A stretch of 64,000 bases of DNA from Paraburkholderia piptadeniae (GCF_900007165.1 NZ_CYGY02000123.1:1-64000); one strand, 5' to 3'; counted from the stretch's first letter, positions 24,340-33,610 are shown. Made by a program: numbers and translations. The notes: a model not told the origin generated them from the letters alone.

Positions 24340-25197
24340 TCAGACCGCGAAGTCGGTCGATTGCGACAACGCGCTCCACGTCTGCGTTTCCGCTGTCACA
24401 TACGCGTTCTTGTCCGCGATGGCCTTCAGCGTGTCCGTGCCGAGCGGCAGGCGCAGCGGCGGCGTTTGCGCATCGACGAGCGTGATGAGCGCGGTGGCCA
24501 GTTTCTCCGGGTCGCCGGGCTGGTTGTGGTTCATCCCGACAGCAAAGCGGCGCACCTTGCCCGACGTGTCGTCGTAGTCGTCGATGATGTCCTTGCCGAC
24601 CACGAGCGACGACGCATCGAGGAAATCCGTGCGGAAGTAGCCCGGCTCGACGACGGTCGCGTGAATGCCCAGCGGCTTCAGCTCGGCGTGCAGCGATTCC
24701 GTGATGCCTTCGACGGCGAATTTCGTCGAGCTGTACACGCCGAATCCCGCTGCCGCGCGATAACCGCCGATCGACGACATGTTGATCACGTGCCCCGAGC
24801 GCTGCTTGCGCATCACGGGCAGCACGGCGCGCGTCACATTCAGCAGACCAAAGACGTTGGTGTCGTACATGCGGCGCACGTCGGCGTCGCTCGATTCCTC
24901 GACGGCCGCGAGCAGGCCGAACCCGGCATTGTTGATCAGCACGTCGATGCGGCCGAACTTCTCGATGGCCGCGGCGACGGCCGCTTTCGCTTGCGCCTCG
25001 TCGGTCACGTCGAGCGCGACGGGCAACAGCGCGGGCGATTCGCCGAGACGCTCGACGATCGCGTCGACCTTGCGCCCCGCCGCGACGACGGCATTGCCAT
25101 CGGCCAGCGCAGCCTGCGCGATCAGTGCGCCAAGACCGCGCGATGCGCCCGTGATGAACCAGACGCGCTTGAACTGCTGTTTCGTGACGTTGTTCAT
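24340..25197 (-). CDS. Short-chain dehydrogenase/reductase
   Basis: A 285-residue classical SDR. TGASRGLG (16-23) binds NAD(P), NNAG is at 89-92, and the catalytic set is Ser141/142 with Y155 and K159 in YSSTK. The Arg after the dinucleotide loop (AAGRK) suggests NADP(H) preference. Substrate unknown. AGGAG precedes the ATG at 25197. A LysR gene is divergent with a 117-base gap, a common arrangement for SDR genes induced by an electrophile or quinone. Confidence 0.87.
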   Translation of the reverse strand: MNNVTKQQFKRVWFITGASRGLGALIAQAALADGNAVVAAGRKVDAIVERLGESPALLPVALDVTDEAQAKAAVAAAIEKFGRIDVLINNAGFGLLAAVEESSDADVRRMYDTNVFGLLNVTRAVLPVMRKQRSGHVINMSSIGGYRAAAGFGVYSSTKFAVEGITESLHAELKPLGIHATVVEPGYFRTDFLDASSLVVGKDIIDDYDDTSGKVRRFAVGMNHNQPGDPEKLATALITLVDAQTPPLRLPLGTDTLKAIADKNAYVTAETQTWSALSQSTDFAV

Positions 25198-25314
25198 GAT
25201 CAGCTCCTACGTTTGTGGTGAAAGTGAAACGAAGGATAGGACGTCCGATTCGCACAAACTAGCCGCATATTGCTAGACTGATAATCAACTTTTATTTGCG
25301 AATCGGCGCTGCCA

Positions 25315-26244
25315 ATGAACGAGGTCCGCGCGATTTCGATTTTCGTCCGCACTGCGACGCTGGGGAATTTGCGCAAGGCGGCCGTCGATCAGGGCATCTC
25401 GCCGCAAGCGGCCAGTCACGCGGTGATGCAACTGGAAAAGGCGCTGGGCGTCCGGCTGTTTCATCGGACGACGCGCAAGCTGAGCCTGACGGAAGAAGGA
25501 CAGCGGCTGCTGCAAAACGTCGAGCCCGCGCTCGCGATGCTGTCGTCGGCCATCGACGACGCCCGCCGCTCGAAAGAGGAAGTCGCGGGACCGTTGCGCG
25601 TGAGCGCGCCGAAGGCGTTGGGACACGCAGTGCTGTGGCCGTCGATTCTCGAATTCGCGGCGCTCTATCCGGACGTGCAACTGGATGTCCGCTTCGACGA
25701 TCACTTCACCGATCTCGTCGCCGATCGCGCGGATGTCGGGTTTCGCGGCGGGTCGCCGCCCTCGGGCGGAGCGATCGCGCGACGCCTGCTTCCCATTCAG
25801 TTGATCGTCTGCGCGTCGCCCGCCTATCTCGAACGGCACGGCACGCCGAAGTCCGTCGACGAGCTCCACGCGCATCGCTGCACGGGTTATCGCCGCGCGA
25901 ACACGGGCAAGCAGGCGCCGTGGGAGTTCCTGATCGGCAACGAGATCGTCTACCGCGAAATTGCGGCGACGCTGTGCGCGAACGATATCGACGCGGAAAC
26001 GGAAGCCGTTCTCGCAGGTCTCGCGATAGGCCAACTAGGCAGTTTCTCGGCTGCCTCGCATGTTCGCGGCGGACGGCTCGTGCCATTGCTCACGCAACAT
26101 GTGACGCAGCGCGAATCCATCTACATCTACTACCGTCATCGCACGGAGCAGCCGTTGCGCGTGAGAACGTTCATCGACTTCATGATCGGCCGGCTCGCAA
26201 ACAACAGGGACTTTTTTCTCGAGGCGTCCGAACTGCGCGCTTGA
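25315..26244 (+). CDS. LysR-family regulator, divergent from the SDR gene
   Basis: A 309-residue LysR protein with the HTH at about 5-60 (NLRKAAVDQGISPQAASHAV; LFHRTTRKLSLTEEG) and an effector domain of the CrgA-like subgroup (GPLRVSAPKALGHAVLWP; DVGFRGGSPPSG). It starts at 25315 (MNEVRAISIF). The position predicts control of the divergent SDR gene. Confidence 0.87.
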   Translation: MNEVRAISIFVRTATLGNLRKAAVDQGISPQAASHAVMQLEKALGVRLFHRTTRKLSLTEEGQRLLQNVEPALAMLSSAIDDARRSKEEVAGPLRVSAPKALGHAVLWPSILEFAALYPDVQLDVRFDDHFTDLVADRADVGFRGGSPPSGGAIARRLLPIQLIVCASPAYLERHGTPKSVDELHAHRCTGYRRANTGKQAPWEFLIGNEIVYREIAATLCANDIDAETEAVLAGLAIGQLGSFSAASHVRGGRLVPLLTQHVTQRESIYIYYRHRTEQPLRVRTFIDFMIGRLANNRDFFLEASELRA

Positions 26245-26370
26245 TTGCGTTCCGATCGCGCGAATAAAAGCGCGAAAAAAATTGTCCGGCACGTGCGGAA
26301 GGCGAATGAGAAAGCACGCAATAAACCGGCGACGAACCGGGTCGCCACCGCGTCACGCTGCCCGCTCGTG

Positions 26371-27744
26371 TTACGTGTCGATCTCTTCGCCTTGCGCATC
26401 GCGCGCCGCAATCTTCAGTTGACGCAGCTTGTGATAAAGCGTCTTCTTCGGCATGCCGAGCGCGTCGCTCGCATCGGCGACGTTGCCCTGATGACGGCGC
26501 AGCATGTCCTCGATCAGCATGCGCTCGAAGTACGCCATCTGTTCCGCGAGCGTGCCGCCCTTCGCGGCACCTTTGTCCGGATCGCCGCCTTCCGTCAGCA
26601 GACTGTCGCCCGTCAACCCGAGCACGAAGCGGTCCGCGACGTTCTGTAATTCGCGCACGTTGCCCGGCCATTGATGCGTCATCAGCTCCGACACCTGCGC
26701 CGCCGACACGACAGGCGCAGGCTGTCCGAACCGCCGCGCGGCCGCGAGCACGAAATGCTCGAACAGCAGCGGCACGTCTTCGCGACGCTCGCGCAACGGC
26801 GGCAGTTCGATCTGCGCGACGTTCAATCGATACAGCAGGTCCGCGCGAAAACGTCCGTCGGCGGATAGCGCCGCGAGGTCGGCCTTCGATGCCGCGATCA
26901 CCCTGCAATCGACGGATATCGATTCGTTCGCGCCCAGCCGTTCGAGCGTGCGCTCCTGCAACACGCGCAGCATCTTGATCTGCAGCGCGACGGGCATCGT
27001 TTCGATCTCGTCGAGAAAGAGCGTGCCGCCGTTTGCCCACTCGATTTTGCCGACACGCTTCTTGATCGCGCCCGTGAACGCGCCAGCCTCGTGACCGAAC
27101 AGCTCGCTTTCGAAAATCTGCTCCGGCAGGCCGCCGCAATTGAGCGCGACGAAATGGTTATCGCGCCGCCCGCCGAAATCGTGCAGGCTGCGCGCGATCA
27201 GTTCCTTGCCCGTGCCCGTCTCGCCCGTGATCAGCACCGACACCGACGTGTCGGCGAGACGCAATATCTTCTTGCGCACGTCGGCCATCGCGGGCGACTT
27301 GCCGAGCACCATGGCCTCTATGCCCTGCCAGTTGTGCAGCGCGGCCCGAAGGCCTTGCACTTCGAGCGTGAGCCGCCGCTTCTCGACGGCGCGCGCCACG
27401 CGGCCCGCGATATGGTCGGAAGAGAAAGGCTTCTCGATGAAGTCGTACGCGCCGACCTGCATCGCGCCCACGGCCGTCGATATGTCCGCGTGTCCGCTGA
27501 TCAGCACGACGGGAATCTGCGAATCGATCGCCATTACCTTGTCGAGCAGTTGCAGTCCGTCGATGCCCGGCATCCGCACATCCGATACGATCACGAGCGG
27601 CGCGCCCGGCGCGACTTCAGCGAGCGCCTCTTTCGCCGACGCATACGCGCTGACGGGAAAGCCCGCCAGCGCAACCGCCTGCTCGACGCCGAAGCGAACG
27701 TTCTCGTCGTCCTCGACGACGAGAACGCGAATCTCATCTCCCAT
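26371..27744 (-). CDS. dctD: Sigma54-dependent response regulator, C4-dicarboxylate type
   Basis: A 457-residue NtrC-family activator. The receiver has phospho-acceptor D55 (VSDVRMPG). The AAA+ domain carries Walker A GETGTGKE (174-181) and the sigma54-contacting GAFTGA loop (221-226), then WPGNVRELQN, and a Fis-type HTH ends the protein (VADASDALGMPKKTLYHKLR). It should activate a sigma54 promoter, and one is visible at 31204-31218. It overlaps the end of dctB by 11 bases, indicating translational coupling. Regulation of a 2-hydroxycarboxylate carrier rather than dctA or dctPQM is inferred from position. Confidence 0.9.
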   Translation of the reverse strand: MGDEIRVLVVEDDENVRFGVEQAVALAGFPVSAYASAKEALAEVAPGAPLVIVSDVRMPGIDGLQLLDKVMAIDSQIPVVLISGHADISTAVGAMQVGAYDFIEKPFSSDHIAGRVARAVEKRRLTLEVQGLRAALHNWQGIEAMVLGKSPAMADVRKKILRLADTSVSVLITGETGTGKELIARSLHDFGGRRDNHFVALNCGGLPEQIFESELFGHEAGAFTGAIKKRVGKIEWANGGTLFLDEIETMPVALQIKMLRVLQERTLERLGANESISVDCRVIAASKADLAALSADGRFRADLLYRLNVAQIELPPLRERREDVPLLFEHFVLAAARRFGQPAPVVSAAQVSELMTHQWPGNVRELQNVADRFVLGLTGDSLLTEGGDPDKGAAKGGTLAEQMAYFERMLIEDMLRRHQGNVADASDALGMPKKTLYHKLRQLKIAARDAQGEEIDT

Positions 27745-29641
27745 GGGCCATCCTCTGCGACGTCGCCGCCGCGAATTCGATAGTGAATTGTGCACCGCCC
27801 TCCGCGCCGCTGGGTGCACCGCTGTTCGCGCGATTCGAAGCGGTAATCTTCGCGCCAAAGCCTTCGACGATGCGCGACGTGATTGCGAGCCCCAGGCCGA
27901 GTCCATGCCCGCGCGGCTTGGTCGTGACGAACGGCTCGAACAGATGCGCGAGCACTTCGGGCGCGATGCCCGCGCCGCTATCGGCGATCGTGAACAGCAC
28001 GCGATCGCGTTCGTCAGGCTCGCCGGCGGCGATGGTGATGACGCGCTTCTCCTGGTTGCGCACGGCATCGAGCGCGTTGCCGAGCAGATTCACGATCACC
28101 TGCTGCAACTGGCTCGACTCGGCCCACACCATCGCCCCCGATGGAATCTTCACGTCGAGTCGTACACCTTCGTCGCGAATGCGCGCGTCGTAGATGAGCC
28201 GCGCGTGCGCGACCGCTTCGTTGAGCGACACCGCGACGCGCTCGACCTTCGGCTTGCGCGCGAAGGCCTTAAGCTCCGCCGTCAACACGGCCATGCTGTC
28301 GACGAGTTTTGCGACGCGTTCGAGATTCGCAACGGCCTGTGCCGGCTGGTTGCGCTCGAAGAACGTGCGAGCGTTATCGCACAGCGTCCGGATCGCGACG
28401 AGCGGCTGATTCAGTTCGTGCGTGAGTCCCGCTGCCATCTGCCCGAGCACGGCCAGCTTGCCCGCGTGCACCACTTCCTGCTGCGTATCGCGCAGACGCT
28501 GCTCGGTCCGCTTGCGCTCGACGATTTCCTGCTGCATGCGTTCGTTCGTCGCCGTCAGTGCCGCCGTGCGCTGCGCGACAGTGATCTCGAGCTGATCGTT
28601 CGCGAGCCGTAACGCGTCTTGCGCATTGAGCTTTTCGGCGATCGTCCGGCGGCGCTGGATCGCGTACAGCGCATAGAGGCCGGCGATCAGGAAGGCGCCC
28701 GTCACGAACGCGAGCGCAAGCTGCTGCTGATGGCGCGCGCCCGCGACGTCGAGCAGCACCATCACCGAATCGCCCGCTTGCGGCGCGGACCTCGACATCA
28801 CGAGAAAGCGCGTCGCGTTGCCAGGACGCCGCCAGTCGGGAAAGCGGCCGAGCCACGCATTGCCATTCCAGTCGCCGACGCGTTGGTACGGCAGCGCATC
28901 GACATTGCGGCCCGCGTATTGACGCGAAGCCTGAATCTCACGCTGCTGTTGCGCGGTGATGGGCCGCAGCGCGGTGAACTTCCACGCGGGCACCGTCGAT
29001 ATGACGACCACGCCGTTGCTGTCGATGACCATCGCCGCTTCGCCGGGCGTGCGCCATGCGGATTCGAGCGCATCGACGCTCACCTTCACGGCCGCCGCGC
29101 CGATCGGCTTGCCCGCATCGCGCACCGCGCTCGCGAAGTACAGCCCGGGCATGCCCGTGTTCGTGCCGATGCCGAAGAAGCGCCCCGAGCCGCGCGCGAG
29201 CGCGTCCTTGAAGTACGGACGATAGGAAACGTTGGTGCCGACGAAGCTGAGCGACTGGTTCCAGTTGCTCGCGGCAATGACGGAGCCTTGCAGGTCGATC
29301 ACGTCGACGGCGAGGCTGCCCGCATCGTTGTTCACCGCTTCGAGGTAGGTGTCGACTTCGTGCAGCAGCTCGGGCGTTGCGCCGGGTCCTGCGCCCAGCA
29401 ACGCGCGCACGCTGTCCTGCCGCGCGACGATGGCGGGCATCATCTCGAAGCGGCCTAGCTCGCTCTTCAGGCTTGCCGTGTACAGGTCCAGCCGATGCGC
29501 GCCAACTTCAGCGAGCGCGTCGATCGCGCGGTCCCATGCAAACTCGACGGCCGCCGCGGCCACGCCAAAATACAGCGCGGCCGCGGCGGCCCATCCCCAC
29601 AACGGTATCCCTCTTATTCTCACGCGCACGTTCAACCTCAT
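27734..29641 (-). CDS. dctB: Membrane sensor histidine kinase, C4-dicarboxylate type
   Basis: A DctB-type sensor of about 635 residues. A first membrane helix (GWAAAAALYFGVAAAAVEF) is followed by a large periplasmic double-PDC sensor region (SYRPYFKDALARGSGRFFGIGT is characteristic of DctB), a second membrane helix (LAFVTGAFLIAGLYALYAI), a coiled coil, HisKA with AGLTHELNQPLVAI, and HATPase (NLLGNALDAV; DSGAGI; GHGLGLGLAIT). It senses C4-dicarboxylates or related acids in the periplasm and phosphorylates DctD. The start is uncertain: ATG at 29641 sits properly before the first helix, while ATG at 29689 adds 16 residues. The transporter gene is 57-105 bases upstream. Confidence 0.88.
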   Translation of the reverse strand: MRLNVRVRIRGIPLWGWAAAAALYFGVAAAAVEFAWDRAIDALAEVGAHRLDLYTASLKSELGRFEMMPAIVARQDSVRALLGAGPGATPELLHEVDTYLEAVNNDAGSLAVDVIDLQGSVIAASNWNQSLSFVGTNVSYRPYFKDALARGSGRFFGIGTNTGMPGLYFASAVRDAGKPIGAAAVKVSVDALESAWRTPGEAAMVIDSNGVVVISTVPAWKFTALRPITAQQQREIQASRQYAGRNVDALPYQRVGDWNGNAWLGRFPDWRRPGNATRFLVMSRSAPQAGDSVMVLLDVAGARHQQQLALAFVTGAFLIAGLYALYAIQRRRTIAEKLNAQDALRLANDQLEITVAQRTAALTATNERMQQEIVERKRTEQRLRDTQQEVVHAGKLAVLGQMAAGLTHELNQPLVAIRTLCDNARTFFERNQPAQAVANLERVAKLVDSMAVLTAELKAFARKPKVERVAVSLNEAVAHARLIYDARIRDEGVRLDVKIPSGAMVWAESSQLQQVIVNLLGNALDAVRNQEKRVITIAAGEPDERDRVLFTIADSGAGIAPEVLAHLFEPFVTTKPRGHGLGLGLAITSRIVEGFGAKITASNRANSGAPSGAEGGAQFTIEFAAATSQRMAHGR

Positions 29642-29746
29642 CGGTACGCAATGCCTGTTGGCGAAAGGCGCGTGAGCCGCGCTCGACATCGGGCAACGCT
29701 GCGCCGCGCGTTGCCGCGCGGTCGGGCCGCGTCAGGCAGCGGCGCA

Positions 29747-31111
29747 TCAACCGAAATGCGCAAGCAGGATCAGCGTCAGCGTGACGACGATCGCGCCGCC
29801 AATACGCGTGGCGATCTGCGCGAACGGCATCAGCGTCATGCGGTTCGCGGCCGTCAGGATCGCGACGTCGCCCGTGCCGCCCTGGCCGCTGTGGCAGGCG
29901 TTCACGATCGCCGTGTCGATAGGGTACATCTTCAACAGACGCGCAACCACAAAGCCCGTGCCCATCAGCGTCGAGACCGTCGCGACGATCGTCACGATGT
30001 TGGCGAACGTGAACGCGGCGATCAGCTTGTCCCACGGTGTCATCGCGACGCCGATCGCGAACAGCAGTGGGTACGTGACGGCCGTCGAAAAGAACTTGTA
30101 GACGACGAACGCGCCCTCCTGCAACTGCGGCGACACGGCGCGCGCGAGCTTTACCAGCACGGCGAGGAACAGCATCGCGACGGGCGCGGGCAAGCCGAAC
30201 AGATCGCGGCATGCCAGGCCGAGCAGATACAGCGTGATCGCCGTGATACCCGCCGCCGCGATATGCGTCACGTCGATATGGCCGGTGATTTCTTCTTTCA
30301 CGGGGTCCATTTCATCCGTCTCGCCGACCTGCAGACGCCCTTTGCCCGTCAGATGCGGAAAGCGCTTGCCGAGCATGTCGAGCGCGCCGGAGAGCACGAT
30401 CGCCGTGAGGCTGCCGAGCATCACGGGCGGCAGCACCTGCGCGAACAGCTCGCCTTGCGGCAGATGCATGATCTCCGAGTAGCCGACCGACAGCGGAATC
30501 GCGCCCTCGCCCACGCCGCCCGCCATGATGGGCACGACGATGTACAGCAGCGTGTGACGCACGCCGAGCCCGAACGCCGCGCCGACGGCCGTGCCGACGA
30601 GCGCAGCCGCGATCGAACCGGCAGCGAGCGGCACGAAGATCTTCAGGAAGCCCTGAATCAGCACGCGACGGTCCATGCTCAGAATGCTGCCGACGATGAT
30701 CGATGCGATGAACAGGTACAGAAAGTTCGTCTGCTTGGTGAACTCGGTGGTGAGGTGAAGGATGGGCTTAGGCAGCAGGTGATAGAAGGTCAACGCGGAA
30801 GGCACGAAGGTCGCGCAGATCGCGGCGGCGCCGATGTTGCGAAGAATCGGCAGACGTTTGCCCAGCTCGGCGCACGTGAAGCCGAAAAACGCGAGCACGG
30901 CGATCGCCATCGATATCTCGCCGGGCACCTTGCCCGTGACGGCGAAGCCCGCGATCAGCGCCAGCAGGACGAAATAGACGGGCAGCGGAATGATGCCGAT
31001 CCGGTATTCCATCAGCTTCCACCAGCCTTCCGGCCAGAAGCGGGTCTTGCTTTCGGATTGCTGCGCAGGCATTGGCTGCGAGTGGCTCGGGACGTGGGAA
31101 CTCGTTTGCAA
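29747..31111 (-). CDS. 2-hydroxycarboxylate transporter family symporter (CitS/MaeN-like)
   Basis: A 454-residue inner-membrane secondary carrier of the 2HCT family (citrate, malate, lactate). The two diagnostic reentrant-loop motifs are present: GGVGEGAIPLSVGYSEI in the first half and GQGGTGDVAILTAANRM near the end, followed by LMPFAQIATRIGG. The start is a TTG at 31111, chosen because AAGGAG lies 7 bases upstream and the next ATG (31072) has no RBS. It heads an operon with dctB and dctD, unusual because these normally regulate DctA or TRAP carriers. The substrate is likely citrate or malate. Confidence 0.87.
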   Translation of the reverse strand: MQTSSHVPSHSQPMPAQQSESKTRFWPEGWWKLMEYRIGIIPLPVYFVLLALIAGFAVTGKVPGEISMAIAVLAFFGFTCAELGKRLPILRNIGAAAICATFVPSALTFYHLLPKPILHLTTEFTKQTNFLYLFIASIIVGSILSMDRRVLIQGFLKIFVPLAAGSIAAALVGTAVGAAFGLGVRHTLLYIVVPIMAGGVGEGAIPLSVGYSEIMHLPQGELFAQVLPPVMLGSLTAIVLSGALDMLGKRFPHLTGKGRLQVGETDEMDPVKEEITGHIDVTHIAAAGITAITLYLLGLACRDLFGLPAPVAMLFLAVLVKLARAVSPQLQEGAFVVYKFFSTAVTYPLLFAIGVAMTPWDKLIAAFTFANIVTIVATVSTLMGTGFVVARLLKMYPIDTAIVNACHSGQGGTGDVAILTAANRMTLMPFAQIATRIGGAIVVTLTLILLAHFG

Positions 31112-31203
31112 AGCATGTCTCCTTGATTTGAGTGCGCGGACTGCGTCGCGGCGTCGCTGTGTCACGCATCGTGATGGCCTGGTGGCCAGTGGGCGGGTAT
31201 AGC

Positions 31204-31218
31204 GCAAGGGCCATGCCA
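31204..31218 (-). promoter_or_regulatory. Sigma54 (-24/-12) promoter of the transporter-dctB-dctD operon
   Basis: On the minus strand TGGCATGGCCCTTGC matches the sigma54 consensus TGGCAY-N5-TTGC at every fixed position. It lies about 95 bases before the TTG start, and the operon itself encodes a sigma54 activator. Upstream, GATTCAGAATC (31308-31318) and repeated AGAATCG words near 31313 and 31354-31369 are possible activator sites. Confidence 0.8.
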
Positions 31219-31407
31219 GAATCCGGCTTGCGCGCACCGCTCCATCTCATTGATTTGATTGGATTTTTATCGACTGGAAAAGTGCAGGCGGACGCGTCGT
31301 TCTGAGGATTCAGAATCGGTCCGATGGGGAGGCTGAGATTTCAGCCATTCGCTAGAATCGTAGAATCGCCGCGATGGGCTCAACGCGGAGGAACGCCCGA
31401 CGCTCGC

Positions 31408-31689
31408 CTATCGGTAACACAAACGGGTAGCGTCAGCGAGGCACTTTTGATACTCCTCCTGGCAATTCTGAGCACACCGCCTCTGTTGTTCCGCTACGCT
31501 GTCCCGCTCGTTCGTCCGCCCGGAAGCAGTGCACTGACATCGCGCCAACGTCGAATTACACGTGCTAGTCTGGACGGACACACAGAGTTGGTCGACTTTC
31601 GCATGCGCGTCGAAAGAGCGCGCCCCGAAGACCAACACGATCGCGCTGACGATCAGAATGCGTATGTTCGTCTGCCACCACATCGTCAA
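31408..31689 (-). CDS. Secreted cysteine-rich small protein of unknown function
   Basis: A 93-residue precursor. An N-terminal hydrophobic stretch (NIRILIVSAIVLVFGA) and a DAHA-type cleavage site suggest Sec export; the mature part has eight cysteines in ~60 residues (STCNSTLARCQC; RRCAQNCQEEYQKCLADA), which could form four disulfides in the periplasm. The second half looks helical with CxxxC and CxxxxxxC spacing. GGGAG stands six bases before a TTG at 31689; ATG at 31683 is the alternative. No family recognised. The rest of 31112-31927 is regulatory or empty. Confidence 0.5.
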   Translation of the reverse strand: MTMWWQTNIRILIVSAIVLVFGARSFDAHAKVDQLCVSVQTSTCNSTLARCQCTASGRTNERDSVAEQQRRCAQNCQEEYQKCLADATRLCYR

Positions 31690-31927
31690 GGTTCTCTCCC
31701 GAATCTGTCACCCGCGCCGCGCAGCGGTTCCCGCCACCCGACGTTCGCGTTCGTTGCCCGGATTTCGATCCTCGGAGGGGACGGCGCAACGACTTCACTT
31801 GGCGACTTAGGCCATTTTGCCAACCGAGAGTCTGCCTTCGCGTCTGCCGCGCGTTGTGGCACCGCCTTTGTGGACGAGGAGCTGTTGCCGAAACCATATC
31901 GGACCTAAGCCACACCGACCCCGCCCG

Positions 31928-32653
31928 TCACCCCACACCCACCATCCGCCTGTCCACCATCGCCGGCAGCTTGAGAATCATCTCCGCCGAGTGCCACAGA
32001 TGCCGCTTCATCGCGTCGTACGCCGCGTCCGGATCGCCCGCCAGAATCGCGGCGGCAATGTCCTCGTGTTCAGCGAGTGAATTGCCAATGATCTGTTCGA
32101 CGCCAATGGTCTGGCGCAACTGGATCATGAACGCCGGCAACTGGTACTTATCGATCAGTTCGCCCAATTGCGGATTGCCGCAGGCGCGCACGATCTCCTG
32201 ATGGAACGCGCGGTTATCCTTGATGAAGCCCTGGAACATCGGTCGCACGGCATGCACCCGTCCTTGATCCAGAACGGCCAGGAAGCGCTCGCGGTTCTCG
32301 CCGATATGAATTCGCGTGGCGGCCAGCCTGGCTGCGAACCCTTCGAGCGCCTCGCGAATTTCGAAAACCTTCATGACTTCGTCACGCGACAACCGGCGCA
32401 CGATAGCGCCTCGATTGGGAACGAGTTCGACCAGACCGTCAGCTTCAAGACGGCGGAATGCCTCGCGCAACGAACTCCGGCTCACGCCGGTCAGCTCGAC
32501 GATGTCCCGCGAAATGAGCCGTTGACCGGGCGCAAACCGGCCTTCCAGAATCTGGTTTCGCAAGTCGGCCGCGACGCGCTCCACGGTTTCGCCCGAGCGC
32601 CCGCCCGCTTCCACTACCGCAGTCATGTTCGCGCTTTTATAAGGGAAGTCCAT
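31928..32653 (-). CDS. GntR (FCD) family regulator, distal copy
   Basis: A 241-residue GntR protein. The winged HTH (ERVAADLRNQILEGRFAPGQ; GVSRSSLREAFRRLEADGLV) is followed by an all-helical FCD domain with metal/ligand residues in HQEIVRACGNPQL and SLAEHEDI...H. It is clearly paralogous to the GntR at 37114-37827: both share NPQLxELIDKYQLP and NSLAEHE. It is the last gene of a six-gene minus-strand operon. AGGAG precedes the ATG at 32653, and a TTGTAGGAGAA operator-like site overlaps that RBS region, suggesting local autoregulation. Confidence 0.87.
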   Translation of the reverse strand: MDFPYKSANMTAVVEAGGRSGETVERVAADLRNQILEGRFAPGQRLISRDIVELTGVSRSSLREAFRRLEADGLVELVPNRGAIVRRLSRDEVMKVFEIREALEGFAARLAATRIHIGENRERFLAVLDQGRVHAVRPMFQGFIKDNRAFHQEIVRACGNPQLGELIDKYQLPAFMIQLRQTIGVEQIIGNSLAEHEDIAAAILAGDPDAAYDAMKRHLWHSAEMILKLPAMVDRRMVGVG

Positions 32654-32659
32654 CGTGCA

Positions 32660-32670
32660 TTCTCCTACAA
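32660..32670 (-). promoter_or_regulatory. GntR operator-like site before the distal GntR gene
   Basis: On the minus strand TTGTAGGAGAA matches the FCD-type pattern TNGTNNNACNA except for one base. Similar sites (CTGTAGGACAA and GTGTAGGATAG) lie in the main divergent promoter region at 37876 and 38009. It overlaps the Shine-Dalgarno sequence, so part of the match could be RBS. Confidence 0.4.
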
Positions 32671-32737
32671 AGCACATCGATGCGGCTAATCCTGGCGAGG
32701 GCGAACGGCTCGCGTTATCGACGGCACGCGCCAGATG

Positions 32738-33610
32738 TCAATCGGCGTGCGCCTTGTCGAAGTCCCATACGGCCTGAAAGCCCATCAATTCGCACATCGC
32801 CTTGAATGGCATCATTTCGGCTTCGAGACCAGTGGTGCCCTGCAATGCCTTGATTCTTCCATAGGCTTTTTCCAGAGCACGCGCGATGCTGAGAAAACCC
32901 GCCGACGGATAGATGGCCAGCGAAAAGCCGAGCCGCTGGAGTTCGGCCGGCGTGAGTTGCGGGGTCCTGCCGCCCTCCACGATGTTCACCAGCAATGGCA
33001 GGTCAAACGACTTGCCGATCTTCTCCAGCTCCGCTTCGCTTTCCGGCGACTCGATGAAGATCACGTCCGCGCCCGCCTTCGCGTATGCCTCGCCGCGGCG
33101 CAGCGCTTCATCGAGCCCGAGCGTCGTGCGTGCATCGGTTCTCGCGATGATCTGAAAATCCTCATCCTCGCGGGCTTCGCTTGCGACCTTGATTTTCTTG
33201 ACCATGTCCTCGAGCGGAATGACGCGGCGCCCCGGCGTGTGCCCGCATTTCTTCGGGAACTCCTGGTCTTCCAGCTGGATGCCGGCCGCACCCGCGCGTT
33301 CGTAGCCGCGAATCGTATGCGCGACGTTCAGCAAACCGCCATAGCCGGTGTCCGCATCGCAAACGAGCGGCGTTTCGGCGGTAGCGCAAAACGCGCTGAC
33401 ACGGTTGAGCATGTCCGTGTAGGTCGCGAGGCCGGCATCCGGCTCGCCGAGATAGGAGGCCACCGTGCCGAAGCCGGTCATGTACAGGCAGTCGAACTTC
33501 ATGGTGTCGGCAAGACGCACGGAAATCATGTCGAATACGCCGGGCGCGACGACGATCTCGCCGGAAGCGAGTCTGGATTTAAGCGCTTTTCTGCGGGAGT
33601 TAGCGGTCAT
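32738..33610 (-). CDS. Isocitrate lyase/PEP mutase superfamily carbon-carbon lyase
   Basis: A 290-residue TIM-barrel lyase. DADTGYGG (85-92) binds Mg2+ and the carboxylate, and KKCGHTPGR (120-128) contains the catalytic loop cysteine of true lyases (isocitrate, 2-methylisocitrate and 2,3-dimethylmalate lyases) rather than the mutase. IARTDA and IFIESPES complete the site. It would cleave a 2-hydroxy-dicarboxylate into an alpha-oxo acid and a shorter acid. In this operon with LeuC/LeuD-type hydratase genes it is best compared with 2,3-dimethylmalate lyase; the true substrate is unknown. AAGG precedes the ATG at 33610. Confidence 0.82.
   Translation of the reverse strand: MTANSRRKALKSRLASGEIVVAPGVFDMISVRLADTMKFDCLYMTGFGTVASYLGEPDAGLATYTDMLNRVSAFCATAETPLVCDADTGYGGLLNVAHTIRGYERAGAAGIQLEDQEFPKKCGHTPGRRVIPLEDMVKKIKVASEAREDEDFQIIARTDARTTLGLDEALRRGEAYAKAGADVIFIESPESEAELEKIGKSFDLPLLVNIVEGGRTPQLTPAELQRLGFSLAIYPSAGFLSIARALEKAYGRIKALQGTTGLEAEMMPFKAMCELMGFQAVWDFDKAHAD

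Noticed and set aside
29495..31126. A 543-codon open frame on the plus strand
   Set aside because: Antisense to the 2HCT carrier and the start of dctB; extremely rich in Arg, Asp, Gln and His with no domain.
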